NCBI RefSeq assembly: GCF_041261205.1
Contig: NZ_JBGCCH010000020.1
Coordinates: 110,521 to 174,520 of the forward strand
DNA length: 64,000 nt
Reading direction: 5' to 3'
DNA from: Catenulispora sp. MAP5-51
GTDB lineage: Bacteria; Actinomycetota; Actinomycetes; Streptomycetales; Catenulisporaceae
Part shown: one piece after another, positions 43,457 to 52,017 of the stretch
How positions within the stretch are numbered: the first letter of the stretch is position 1
How the letters are laid out: the number at the start of each line of letters is the position of its first letter
Notes under the pieces: model-generated
The model's input: only the letters and a program-made list of their open reading frames with translations
Database searches by the model: none
Told to the model about the DNA's origin: nothing
Program-made: the position numbers and the translations under genes

Positions 43457-44434
43457 TTAGGGGCGCGGCGCCGGTGGCAGCGGCGGCACCAGTTTCGTGT
43501 CGGACAACGCCGCCCGCAGCATCGCCTCGGACACCGGGTCCTGAGGCAAAGCGCGCTCGGGATTCGGCCCCGGCTGCTGAAGCCCGGGGCTGGGCGCGGG
43601 GGAGACGAAGTTCTGCCACGTGGCCGCCACCGCGCCGCGATGACCAGGGAAAAGTCGGACCGCGAAAACGGCGGAGAAGGGCCCGTAGTCCTTGCTGGAA
43701 GTCTTCAGAACTGATCCGTCGGACAGCGTCGATGTGGTGCACGGAGTCCACTGCGCCGTATCTCTCCAGCCGCCTTGGGGAGTCTGCTCGGGATGCAGTA
43801 TCACGAGCGAATTGCTGTAGTCCGCCGCACAGCCGGCCATCCCGTCCATCCCCCCCTCCGACGAATCCATGAACGACAGGCTCAGGGTGCCGGCCCGGGT
43901 CGTCGCCCCGGTGGCCTGCACTGCTGTCGCCGACAGTCCGTCCTCGGTCCACAGCACGCTCGCGTTCACAGCGGTCTCGTTCACGGCCTTCGGGTCGTTG
44001 TCGGCCACCAGCTTCGCGAAGCCGTCGGGCGCGGTCTTCGCGACGTGGACGAGGGTGGGGTCGAGTTTGCTCAGCAGCTCCATGGCATCGCGCGCTGTAG
44101 AGGTCGAGACGGCCAGTCCCTTCGCGGACGTGCCGAGGTTGGCGGCGTTTCTCGGCGCGTAGCTGACGAAGTCCACGTAGTCGAGGACCTTGGAGGGATC
44201 CACGGCCACCGGCAGCAGTGTCGGTGGCGGCGTCGAGGGCGCAGCGCTCTGCCCCGGGGCGGCCGAACTCCTTCTCGTCGGGTCCGCGCATCCGTTCCGC
44301 CCCTCATCCCCATGCTGCGCCCGGGTGTCCCGGACTCTTCCGACCACCCCACGGATGCCGGGGCCGTCAGGTTGTCGCCGCGCGCGAGAAAGTTCGGAAG
44401 GCGGTGTCTCGGTGTCTCGGTGTCTCGCTGCCAC
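43457..44434 (-). CDS. Putative secreted or lipid-anchored protein of unknown function, start uncertain
   Basis: The convincing coding part is the C-terminal 250 residues, from about PSKVLDYVDFVSYAPRNAANLG to the Pro-rich end. It has a two-cysteine loop (GCAADY and WTPCTTS) and no transmembrane helix. Near the N-terminus, NGCADP followed by a Ser/Ala/Pro linker resembles the start of a mature lipoprotein, but no hydrophobic signal precedes it in this frame. The true start may be within 44.2-44.4 kb, or an upstream frameshift may have removed the signal. The given start is only the frame limit. I do not recognise the family. Confidence 0.55.
   Translation of the reverse strand: MAARHRDTETPPSELSRARRQPDGPGIRGVVGRVRDTRAQHGDEGRNGCADPTRRSSAAPGQSAAPSTPPPTLLPVAVDPSKVLDYVDFVSYAPRNAANLGTSAKGLAVSTSTARDAMELLSKLDPTLVHVAKTAPDGFAKLVADNDPKAVNETAVNASVLWTEDGLSATAVQATGATTRAGTLSLSFMDSSEGGMDGMAGCAADYSNSLVILHPEQTPQGGWRDTAQWTPCTTSTLSDGSVLKTSSKDYGPFSAVFAVRLFPGHRGAVAATWQNFVSPAPSPGLQQPGPNPERALPQDPVSEAMLRAALSDTKLVPPLPPAPRP
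44402..44425. repeat. Three 8-bp tandem repeats (cggtgtct)
   Basis: Three identical units lie between the Clp-N gene and the following minus-strand gene. Looser copies (ggtgtctcgg) continue to 44460. Confidence 0.8.
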
Positions 44435-44466
44435 GGTGCCTTGATGTCTTGGTGTCTCGGCGCTTC

Positions 44467-45225
44467 CTAGCGGCGCCGCAGGTACTCGTCGATCACCGCG
44501 TGCACGGCTTCGCGGGCCTGCTCGTAGCCGACCCCGCGGTCCGCGAGCGCCTGCGCCGCGGGCTCGTTGGGGGTGTGGGCCACCGCCAGCAACAGATGCT
44601 CGGTGCCGACGTAGTTGTGGTTCAGCTTGAGCGCCTGGGCGAGCGCGGTCTCCAGAAGACGGCGCGCCGGGGTACCCAGCGGCGGCGCGACGGAACGCGA
44701 AGATGCGGTGCCGTGCGGTGTGTCGAGTGCCGCGCGCAGATCCGCGGTGTCGACTTTCAGCAGATCAAGGGCCTGAGTCGCCAGGGTGGCGTGGTCGTCG
44801 AGCATCGCGAGCAGCACGTGGCGGGGCTCGACCGTCGCGCTGCCGAGCCGGCCGGCGTGCTGTTCGGCGCGCAGCAACGTGGCGCGGGTGCGTTCGGTGA
44901 CCCGGCTCAGGCCGCCGGTGCCGAGGAGGTCGCTGAGCGTCAGCTGGAAGCGCGCCGGGGCGTAGCGCTGCTGCGCGGCCTGCCGGCTGATGCCCAGATG
45001 GTTGCCGATGTCGGCCCAGGAGTTGCCGCGGGTCCGCGCCTGCTCGACGTAGTACCCGACCAGGCGTGCGCCGAGCGCTGAGAGCTCGTCGGCGATCTGC
45101 TCGGCGGCGGCGAGGCGGTCCAGATCGGTGTCGGTGCCGGTGTCGTTGTCGCTGCCGCCGTCGCCGGCGGCCGTGCGCGCGTCCAGCTCGGCGATCAGGG
45201 AGGGGAGGTCGGGGAGCTCGGGCAC
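44467..45225 (-). CDS. Clp N-terminal domain protein with helix-turn-helix
   Basis: This protein of about 252 residues has an HTH (NSWADIGNHLGISRQAAQQRY) around residues 65-90 and two Clp-N repeats (RTRATLLRAEQHAGRLGSATVEPRHVLLAML and LLETALAQALKLNHNYVGTEHLLLAV). There is no ATPase domain. It may link Clp proteolysis to DNA binding, but this is inference. I choose GTG 45225 because predicted promoter elements overlap the alternative ATG 45279. Nested inverted repeats lie between it and the divergent beta-lactamase-fold gene. Confidence 0.85.
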   Translation of the reverse strand: MPELPDLPSLIAELDARTAAGDGGSDNDTGTDTDLDRLAAAEQIADELSALGARLVGYYVEQARTRGNSWADIGNHLGISRQAAQQRYAPARFQLTLSDLLGTGGLSRVTERTRATLLRAEQHAGRLGSATVEPRHVLLAMLDDHATLATQALDLLKVDTADLRAALDTPHGTASSRSVAPPLGTPARRLLETALAQALKLNHNYVGTEHLLLAVAHTPNEPAAQALADRGVGYEQAREAVHAVIDEYLRRR

Positions 45226-45268
45226 CCGGCCATTCTGGCAGTCAATCGGACGGTTGCCGTGGACGTTG

Positions 45269-45319
45269 GCGTCAACCATAGCCTTGACATTACGACAAGT
45301 GTCAATCAATCCTTGACGC
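45269..45319. promoter_or_regulatory. Nested inverted repeats in the Clp-N/beta-lactamase divergent promoter
   Basis: The outer arms are GCGTCAA (45269-45275) and TTGACGC (45313-45319). The inner arms are TTGACA (45284-45289) and TGTCAA (45300-45305). The inner arms are also -35-like hexamers for both directions. The rightward start of transcription would fall at or near ATG 45320, suggesting a leaderless mRNA. The symmetric layout suggests one dimeric regulator controlling both genes, perhaps the Clp-N/HTH protein itself. Confidence 0.6.
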
Positions 45320-46780
45320 ATGACCGTGACGCACGTGGCCGAAGCCCTCGACACCCTCGTCCCGCAGATCCTCACCCTGTGCAAAGCCCCGGGCATGTCC
45401 CTGGCCATCGGCGTGGACGACCAGGTCGTCTTCGCGAAGGGCTACGGGTACGCCGACCTGGCCGCCGGCCGTCCGATGACGACCGCGACCGTCGGGCCTA
45501 CCGGCTCCGACGCGAAGCCCTACACCGCCACTGCGGTGCTTCAGCTGGTCGACCGAGGCCTGATCGGCCTCGACGAGCCGATCGCGGACCACCTCGGCGG
45601 CCTGCGTGTGGCCAACCCCCATGGGCGGCGCGAGATAACGCTGCGGGACCTGCTGACCCATCGCAGCGGCCTGGGCACGGATCTCGGCTTCTGCGACCGC
45701 GCGCTGCCGTTGCCGTTGGGGGACCTGCTGAAGAAGGTCTTCGAAGAAGGGCGGACCGATGCCTACCACGGCGGATTCCTGCCGCTGTGGGCCACACCGG
45801 TCGGAGCGCACTACCAGTACAGCAACGTGGGCATCGCCCTGGTCGGGTACCTCGTCGAGCGGCTCAACCCGGACGGCGTCCCCTTTCCCGAGTGGCTGCG
45901 CCGGAATCTGTTCGCGCCGCTGGACATGACGTCGACCTGCTTCCCGCCGGCCCAGCACCCCGACCACGTCCCGGCCGACCTGCTCGCGCGCCGCTCGACC
46001 GGCTACGCCACGCTCGACGGCTTCCAGTTCCGGCTGCCGCAGATCCACGCCGGCCTCTACCCGGCCGGGACCGCGCTGACCACGCCGTCCGACCACGCGC
46101 GCTTCCTGCTGGCGACGGCCGGCGGCGGCCGGCTCGGCGACGTCAGGATTCTGCGACCCGAGACGGCGGCGGCGATGGTGACGCCCCAGGCCGGCCGCGG
46201 CCCCGACCCGGACAGCGCGGTCGGGCTGGTCTGGAACGTCTTCCAGTACGGCAGTCCCGGCTACCACGTCGGCCACGGCGGCGAGTACATGTGGGGCTGG
46301 AACCAGGTCTCCCGCACCTGGCCCGACCGGCGGATCGCGGTGACCGCGTCGGTCAACCAGTGGGACCTCGGCGACCAGGGCTCGTCCGAACGTCCCAGCC
46401 ACCTCGCGGGGCGGCTGGTGTTGGACGTCGTCAGCGCGTGGGTCGAGGGGAAGGACCCGCGGCCCCTGCGCGGTCCGGCCGCCGCGCGGAGCTACGTGGC
46501 CGGGCTGATCGTCGGCGATCGCCTCACGTCCCGGCTCGGTATCAGCACCGCGCTGACGGATCGCGACGTGGACGCCGTCGTCGCCGACAGCGTGGTGGCC
46601 GAGGGCACGCCGTGGGATCCGGACGCGTTCGGCGCGGCGGTGCGGGACGTGGCCGCGACCGACGGCACGCTGCCGTCCCTGCTGGCACTCACCCGGCAGC
46701 AGATGCCCAAGCATCATCTGGCACTGGTGCGGCGCCAACTCGGTGTTCCGTTCCTCGGTGCGATGCTGGGCAGTGACTAG
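45320..46780 (+). CDS. Serine hydrolase of the beta-lactamase/esterase fold
   Basis: This 486-residue cytoplasmic protein has the class C beta-lactamase-like fold. The nucleophile tetrad is SDAK (GPTGSDAKPYTA, about residues 63-66), with the YSN motif in YQYSNVGIALVG and the late HVGHGGEY stretch. There is no signal peptide. Members hydrolyse esters or D-amino-acid peptides rather than beta-lactams. The ATG lies at the predicted transcription start. A paralogue starts ten bases after its stop. Confidence 0.9.
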   Translation: MTVTHVAEALDTLVPQILTLCKAPGMSLAIGVDDQVVFAKGYGYADLAAGRPMTTATVGPTGSDAKPYTATAVLQLVDRGLIGLDEPIADHLGGLRVANPHGRREITLRDLLTHRSGLGTDLGFCDRALPLPLGDLLKKVFEEGRTDAYHGGFLPLWATPVGAHYQYSNVGIALVGYLVERLNPDGVPFPEWLRRNLFAPLDMTSTCFPPAQHPDHVPADLLARRSTGYATLDGFQFRLPQIHAGLYPAGTALTTPSDHARFLLATAGGGRLGDVRILRPETAAAMVTPQAGRGPDPDSAVGLVWNVFQYGSPGYHVGHGGEYMWGWNQVSRTWPDRRIAVTASVNQWDLGDQGSSERPSHLAGRLVLDVVSAWVEGKDPRPLRGPAAARSYVAGLIVGDRLTSRLGISTALTDRDVDAVVADSVVAEGTPWDPDAFGAAVRDVAATDGTLPSLLALTRQQMPKHHLALVRRQLGVPFLGAMLGSD

Positions 46781-46789
46781 CCTGGCCCG

Positions 46790-47848
46790 ATGGACAGTCT
46801 TGCCACGAAGGTCGACGATCTTCTCGCCGCGGGTATCGAGCAGCGGGTCTTCCCCGGCGCGGTGTGGGCCGTCGGCGGCCCGGACGGGGTGCTTGAGCAG
46901 GGCGCGGCAGGGCTGTTGGATCCGGATGATCCGAGCCTGCCGATGCGGGCGGACACGCTGTTCGACCTCGCCAGCCTCACGAAGATCATCGCGGTGTGGT
47001 CGACCGTCGGCATGCTCTGGGAGCAGGCGCGCCTCGACCTCGACGACCCGCTGGCCAAGCACCTCCCGGACGCGGTCGGCTTCCCTTTGGGAGCCGTCAC
47101 GATCCGTCAGTTCCTGACGCACACGTCCGGGGTCCCGCTGCGGGCGAATCTGCGCGCCTCATACGGGACCGACTCCGAGGCGGTGCGGCTCGGCGTACTG
47201 CGCGAGGCGATGCGCCGGCCGGCCGGCGAGGCCGTCGAGTACACCGACCGGTCGGCGCTGATCCTGGGCTTCCTGGCCGAGCAGCTGACGGACCGGCGCC
47301 TGGACGACGTCGCACGCGACGAGATCTGGACGCCGCTGGCGATGTCGGCGACGCGCTACGGCCCGCTCCCGGCAGACCTCGCCGGACAGTGCGCGCCGAC
47401 CGAGTTCGACGAGGAGGCCGGCGCGCACGTGCGCGGGTCCGTGCACGACTACTCGGGGCGGCTGCTGGGCGTCTGCGGGATCTCCGGGACGTTCTCGAAC
47501 GCGCCGGATCTGAGTCGTTTCCTGCGATACGTGCTGAATCCGACGGCACCGGCGGCATCGGCGGCATCGGCGACACCATCGGCGCCTGTGGGCTTCGGCC
47601 GGCGCTGGATCGGCGAATCCCTCCGCCTGCACACCGGCGACCTGCATCCCGCACGCGGACTGTTCTGGGTCGCCGCCGACCAGGACATCTGGTACCACTA
47701 CGGCTTCACCGGCACCGGAATGTGGGTGTCGCCGACGCGCGATCGGTGGGCCCTGCTGCTCACGAACAAGCTCCACTACAGCCGGGACCGCGGCCCGATG
47801 GCCGAGGTACGCAACGCGTTCCGGCGGATCGTGTTCGCAGAGGGCTGA
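46790..47848 (+). CDS. Serine hydrolase, beta-lactamase/EstB-like
   Basis: This 352-residue protein is a shorter relative of the preceding enzyme. Its SxxK motif is SLTK in FDLASLTKIIAVW (about residues 63-66). The usual YxN is YTD (VEYTDRSALILG), as in some EstB-type esterases. The late segment WYHYGFTGTGMWVSP corresponds to the HxG region. No signal peptide is present. The 10-bp gap suggests one operon with the upstream paralogue. The substrate is unknown. Confidence 0.9.
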   Translation: MDSLATKVDDLLAAGIEQRVFPGAVWAVGGPDGVLEQGAAGLLDPDDPSLPMRADTLFDLASLTKIIAVWSTVGMLWEQARLDLDDPLAKHLPDAVGFPLGAVTIRQFLTHTSGVPLRANLRASYGTDSEAVRLGVLREAMRRPAGEAVEYTDRSALILGFLAEQLTDRRLDDVARDEIWTPLAMSATRYGPLPADLAGQCAPTEFDEEAGAHVRGSVHDYSGRLLGVCGISGTFSNAPDLSRFLRYVLNPTAPAASAASATPSAPVGFGRRWIGESLRLHTGDLHPARGLFWVAADQDIWYHYGFTGTGMWVSPTRDRWALLLTNKLHYSRDRGPMAEVRNAFRRIVFAEG

Positions 47849-47858
47849 TCAGCGGGCA

Positions 47859-48172
47859 TCACGCGAGCCCGAGCAGCGCCCCGCCCTGCCCGCCGACCTC
47901 CGTCGTCTCCGTCACGAACGTCTCATCGACCCCGAGGATGTACGGCATCAGTTCGGCGAGCAGCGGCGCGAGGTGTTCCCCGTCGCGTACGCCGCCTCGG
48001 GCGCCCACTCGATGCGCAGGACGTAGGTGTCGGGAGTGGAGATCGAGCGCGACAGCTCGTAGGTGAGGCACTGCTGGTTGTGGCGCAGCAGGTCGGTGAG
48101 GCCTGCGAAGGCGCCTTCGAAGACCTGCGCGTCGTTCGGTGGGATGTGGATGCGGACGGTCTCTATGTACAT
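47859..48172 (-). pseudogene. Frameshifted antibiotic biosynthesis monooxygenase (ABM)-like gene
   Basis: Read from ATG 48172 the frame encodes MYIETVRIHIPPNDAQVF and continues as an ABM ferredoxin-like domain (LRHNQQCLTYELSRSISTPDTYVLRIEW), then runs to an early stop. The expected C-terminal part (LAPLLAELMPYILGVDE) continues in another frame to a stop at 47859. One added base in the C4 run at 47978-47981 (G4 on the coding strand) restores a continuous protein of about 104 residues. It is either a recent pseudogene or a sequencing error. It follows the FAD oxidase gene on the same strand. Confidence 0.75.
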
Positions 48173-48254
48173 GTACTGATTCCCTGCCCGAGTGCGGTGG
48201 CGGCCCTCGCGCTCCGGACCGGGCGCGGGGCCGCCGACGGCTCTTCGATCAAGC

Positions 48255-49595
48255 CTACAGAGGACGCACGTTGTAGTTCGCGGCGAAGAGGTTCGCCGGG
48301 TCGTACTGGCGCTTGACGGCCGCGAGGCGCTTGTACGTGTCGGCCAGGTAGGCGGCGGCCACGTCCGTGTCGTCGGCTGCGGAGTTGAAGTTCGGGTACG
48401 TGCCGCTGACGTGCGGGGCCAGCCGTTCCCAGACCGCGTCCAGGGCCGGCAGGGCGGCCTGGACCACCGGGGCCGGGCCGATCACGGCGGTGCCGATCAT
48501 CAGCTCCGCGCGCCGGTGCGCGAACGCCGTCGCGTCCTCGGCCACTCGGGCGAGTGCGCCGCCGACGCTGCGCGCGGTGATGAACGGCGCGCCCTCGGCC
48601 GCCCCGACCTCGGTGAGGATCCGCAGCGCGGCGTCGGCGCCGGCGCGTTCGACGAAGGCGTTGGCGGTGTGGAAGGTGATGCCCGGCGGCGGGGTCTGGG
48701 CGTTTTCCAGCGTGTCCGCGTAGGGCTTGAGGACGACGTTGTCCCCGGTCACCGTGCCCAGCCGCCGGATCGGGTCGATCGCGGCGTCGGCGTCCTCGGC
48801 GGAGTCCCCGTCGAAGGCCACGAAGATCTCGACCGGGGCCTCGGGCCCGCCGGCGAAGGGGTTGGCGAAGGCGGCGATGGTGGTCAGGGACTCGGGTGCG
48901 CCGCGCATGTACTCGGCCCAGCCGTGGAGCACCTGTGGGGCCTGCGCGGCCGGGAACGCGATGCGGCCGTGGAACACGTCGGTCGTCGGATGCGCGGCGA
49001 ACTCGAAGGCGGTCACGATCCCGAAGTTCCCGCCGCCGCCCCGCAGGGCCCAGAACAGTTCGGGGTTCTCGTCCTCGTCGGCGGTGAGCACCTGCCCGTC
49101 GGCCGTCACCACCTCGGCCCGCACCAGGCTGTCCAACGCCAGGCCGTACTTGCGCACCTTCCAGCCGATCCCGCCGGACAGCGTCAGCCCGCCGACCCCG
49201 ACGCCCTTGGTGTCACCCGAGGAGATCGCCAGCCGGTGCGGCGCCAGCGCCTCGGCCACCTGCCCCCACGTCGCGCCGCCGCCGATGCGTATCACGTGCC
49301 AGCCGCCGTCGACGACCTCCACGCCGCAGAGCATGCCCAGGTCGATGACGACGCCGCCGTCGTTGGTCCCGAAGCCCGAGAACGAGTGGCCGCCGCCGCG
49401 CACGGCCAGCGGGAGCCCGGCCGCCGCGGCGTACTTGACGGCCGCCTGCACACCACCGACGCTGCTCGGCCGGAGGATGACGGCCGGCGCGCCGGCGGCC
49501 ATGATCGCGCCGGAGTGGGCGGCGTACTCGGGGTGTCCGGGCTCGATGATGTCGCCGCTGAAGTCACGGCTGAGGGTTTCCAGGGTCGCGGTCAT
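48255..49595 (-). CDS. FAD-dependent oxidase, berberine-bridge/6-hydroxynicotine oxidase-like
   Basis: This 446-residue flavoenzyme has a PCMH-type FAD domain. The histidine for covalent flavin attachment lies in VRGGGHSFSGFG, with later VGVGGLTLSGGIGWKVRKYGLALD. It ends in a BBE-type C-terminus (DTYKRLAAVKRQYDPANLFAANYNVRP). The second flavin-linked Cys of bicovalent members is replaced, since TLSGGIGW lacks it. It oxidises an unknown substrate, often a secondary metabolite. A Crp-like site (TGTGA-N6-TCACG) lies about 90 bases upstream. The ABM-like pseudogene follows. Confidence 0.92.
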   Translation of the reverse strand: MTATLETLSRDFSGDIIEPGHPEYAAHSGAIMAAGAPAVILRPSSVGGVQAAVKYAAAAGLPLAVRGGGHSFSGFGTNDGGVVIDLGMLCGVEVVDGGWHVIRIGGGATWGQVAEALAPHRLAISSGDTKGVGVGGLTLSGGIGWKVRKYGLALDSLVRAEVVTADGQVLTADEDENPELFWALRGGGGNFGIVTAFEFAAHPTTDVFHGRIAFPAAQAPQVLHGWAEYMRGAPESLTTIAAFANPFAGGPEAPVEIFVAFDGDSAEDADAAIDPIRRLGTVTGDNVVLKPYADTLENAQTPPPGITFHTANAFVERAGADAALRILTEVGAAEGAPFITARSVGGALARVAEDATAFAHRRAELMIGTAVIGPAPVVQAALPALDAVWERLAPHVSGTYPNFNSAADDTDVAAAYLADTYKRLAAVKRQYDPANLFAANYNVRPL

Positions 49596-49680
49596 GGCGG
49601 ATCCTCCTGCGTCTCGCTGTTCGTCTCTGTGGGGTCGAACAGGAGATGCCGGAGGTCGACGGGTTGTGACAGCAGGGGAG

Positions 49681-49696
49681 TGTGACGTGGGTCACG
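49681..49696. promoter_or_regulatory. Crp-like binding site
   Basis: TGTGA (49681-49685) and TCACG (49692-49696) are separated by six bases, matching the actinobacterial Crp/Cmr half-site pattern TGTGA-N6-TCACA except for the last base. It lies between the FAD oxidase start and the lipoprotein stop, in a position to regulate the FAD oxidase. Confidence 0.45.
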
Positions 49697-49720
49697 CAAC
49701 CGTGGCCGATCGCGCCGCTG

Positions 49721-50347
49721 TCAGTCGAGCTCGATGTTGAAGTCCCACACCGCGACCACATGCCCGTCCTCGCGCAGCGTGATCTGCGCCGCGCCGGACG
49801 AGAACGTGCCGCGCATGACGAGGTCCGCGGTGCCGCCGGCGGTCGCGGCGGCCTGCGCCGGGCCGACCGGGGTGAGGGCGATGTCGGTGCCGTGGTCGTC
49901 GCGGGAGGACAGGTCGGCGGCAGTGACCTTCATCGTGCCGGTCTTCGTGGCGACCCGCAGGGTGATGGTGCCGCCCACCTGGGTCGGCATCGTGGCCGGA
50001 AGCGGTGTCGGCAGGTCCTCCGTCGGACCGAGCGCGGTGATCACGCCGGTGCCGGAGGGCAGAGTCACTGCCACCGGTGAGCCGACGGCGACCAGTTGCG
50101 GGTGCGCCTCGTCGGCGGACGGCGTCGGTTGTGTCTTCGGCGCGCTGGGGATCGGGACGGCGCCGAGCTTGTTGACGACGTCCGCGGCCGACTGGTCGGA
50201 CGAGCTCTTGGAACTCGCGCAGCCGGCCGCCAGCGCGGCGAGCGGGACAGCGGCGAGAGCGATGGCCGAAACGGTGGCGAGGCGGCGGACGCCGGACCGG
50301 CCGGGGAGGCCGGTCCGGCGCGAGGCCGCAGAGCGCGGTGTCTTCAC
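49721..50347 (-). CDS. Putative lipoprotein of unknown function
   Basis: This 208-residue protein starts at GTG 50347 with a basic N-terminus and a lipoprotein signal (LAAVPLAALAAGC), the acylated Cys followed by a Ser-rich linker. The mature part is beta-rich (GGTITLRVATKTGTMKVTAADL, AQITLREDGHVVAVWDFNIELD). The segment HVVAVWDFN near the end may be an exposed strand. It starts eight bases after the stop of the phosphoesterase gene upstream on the same strand, so the two are likely cotranscribed. No family recognised. Confidence 0.82.
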   Translation of the reverse strand: MKTPRSAASRRTGLPGRSGVRRLATVSAIALAAVPLAALAAGCASSKSSSDQSAADVVNKLGAVPIPSAPKTQPTPSADEAHPQLVAVGSPVAVTLPSGTGVITALGPTEDLPTPLPATMPTQVGGTITLRVATKTGTMKVTAADLSSRDDHGTDIALTPVGPAQAAATAGGTADLVMRGTFSSGAAQITLREDGHVVAVWDFNIELD

Positions 50348-50355
50348 AGGGTTCC

Positions 50356-51822
50356 TCAGTGGGCGTACACGCTGTCGGCGGGGATCTCCGGGCGTCCGAC
50401 ATCGGTCACGCCGGCGACCGCCGGATACGTGATCGATCCCGACGGGGCCGGGGGCAGCGCGTGGCCGGAGGGGTTGTTGTACACGTCCCCGCCGAAGGGC
50501 CGCAGCCCGTCGGCCGCCGCGTAGCCGAGGTGCCCCTTGCCGTCGGTCCCGCCGTGTTTGACGCCGAACAGGTCCTCCATGCTGCGCAGCCAGCTGTAGT
50601 GGTTGTACGGCTGCGCGCTCACCGAGCCCGGCTTGATGTAGCGCGAGATCATCACCGCGCCGGTGATCCCGCCGCCGGGTGTGGTGTCTTGTCCGAAGGC
50701 TTGGTCGCCGGGCTGCGCGGTGTTCGGTCCGGGCAGCTCGTTGCAGCACGCCACCACCGACTGCGCGGTGTCGGTCGGGGTGTTCAGGCCCGAGTCCGGC
50801 GGGTTGCCGGTGTAGTCGCCGATGGAGTTCCCGTACATCTTGTAGGGCGGGAACGCCTCGTCGAAGACGATCTGGATCAGGCCGTCCTTCTGGAACGCGG
50901 GGGAGGCCATGATCTCCGGGACGACCTTCTCCAGGAACAGATCCGAGGCGAACAGGCCGCCCTGGTGGTTGTTCGGGTCGCCGGACAGGTTGTCGCCCTT
51001 GCAGGTGGCGTCGTGCGCGTCCGAGCAGTTGTCGGGGGTGATCCAGTTGAAGGCCGGGGTCGTCTTGATGGACTTCAGGTCCTGCGCCAGGCTGTTCTCG
51101 GCCGGGTGGCCGGGGGCCGCGGCCAGGCCGTTCAGCGGCACGACGTTCTTGCAGTCGTTCGGATTGTCGCTCACGGCGTGGAAGAACGCCGCCGGGTTGT
51201 GCTTCGGCACGTACTGGTCGTCCGGGGTCGCGCTGCCCGGATCCGGGACGCCTGCGCCCGACGGGTCGCCCGGCACGCCGCAGGCGTAGGCGTCCTCGCG
51301 GCTCGGCGTGTTGCCCATGTCCTGCGCGTAGAGCTTCCACGGCACGTGCTTGTCGTCGAGCTGGTTGAACAGCGTCTTGACGGAGGACGGGTACACACAA
51401 CCGGAACTCGCGTTGACCTGACCGTCCGCGGCCGGGGTGCCCGGTGAGACGTTCTTGTAGGTCGGGCAGTCGCTCTGGTTGTCCGGCGCCGGCGCCTGGC
51501 CGGCGATGAGGCTGAGGTAGTTGTCCAGGCTGTAGTGCCCGGTGCCGTAGTACTGCGTCAGCAACTCGCCGTAGGAGGGCAATGTCTTCCACAAGTAGCT
51601 GTTCTGGTTGAGCCCGGAGAAGGTCGCCTCGTAGGACTTGTTCTCCAGGATGATCGTCCAGACGTGGCCGATCCTCGGCGTCCGGCCGTGCTCGGAGTCG
51701 GCCTGCGCGGTGCCGCCAGCGGTGACGACCATCGCCGCGGTGGCGCCGAGTGCCAGAAGCCCGGCCGCGACCTGCTTCTTCCTGCGGAACAGCGGTCGCG
51801 GGCTTCGCCCGGGAAGTCTCAT
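50356..51822 (-). CDS. Secreted phosphoesterase (PF04185-type acid phosphatase)
   Basis: This 488-residue protein starts at ATG 51822 with a basic region (RPLFRRKK) and a signal peptide ending TAQA. The mature part matches the phosphoesterase family of phospholipase C/acid phosphatase AcpA: IGHVWTIILENKSYEATFSG at the N-terminus (the metal-ligand Glu-Asn), GTGHYSLDNYLSLIAG (nucleophile region) and IQIVFDEAF near the C-terminus. It probably releases phosphate from extracellular esters. It is in an operon with the following lipoprotein gene. Confidence 0.9.
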   Translation of the reverse strand: MRLPGRSPRPLFRRKKQVAAGLLALGATAAMVVTAGGTAQADSEHGRTPRIGHVWTIILENKSYEATFSGLNQNSYLWKTLPSYGELLTQYYGTGHYSLDNYLSLIAGQAPAPDNQSDCPTYKNVSPGTPAADGQVNASSGCVYPSSVKTLFNQLDDKHVPWKLYAQDMGNTPSREDAYACGVPGDPSGAGVPDPGSATPDDQYVPKHNPAAFFHAVSDNPNDCKNVVPLNGLAAAPGHPAENSLAQDLKSIKTTPAFNWITPDNCSDAHDATCKGDNLSGDPNNHQGGLFASDLFLEKVVPEIMASPAFQKDGLIQIVFDEAFPPYKMYGNSIGDYTGNPPDSGLNTPTDTAQSVVACCNELPGPNTAQPGDQAFGQDTTPGGGITGAVMISRYIKPGSVSAQPYNHYSWLRSMEDLFGVKHGGTDGKGHLGYAAADGLRPFGGDVYNNPSGHALPPAPSGSITYPAVAGVTDVGRPEIPADSVYAH

Positions 51823-52017
51823 GCGGTCTCCTCGAAGTGGCTTGAGGGTTGCCAAAAGGTGAACAACGCGTAGCGGATGATATTCGAGCCCTGTCGAAGA
51901 CGGTAGCCCAAACGTGCGAATCGGGTGATTCCTCGACATCTTCGAGGCTCGCCGCGTTATGCTCCGTCGTGTCGGATTAAGGACGCTGAAAGGCGTGGGC
52001 ACGCGTTGGGTAGTCCT

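Noticed and set aside
46790..47848. The second hydrolase as an inactive copy because YxN reads YTD
   Set aside because: The SxxK motif is intact, and variants of the second motif occur in EstB-type esterases, so I keep it as a functional gene.
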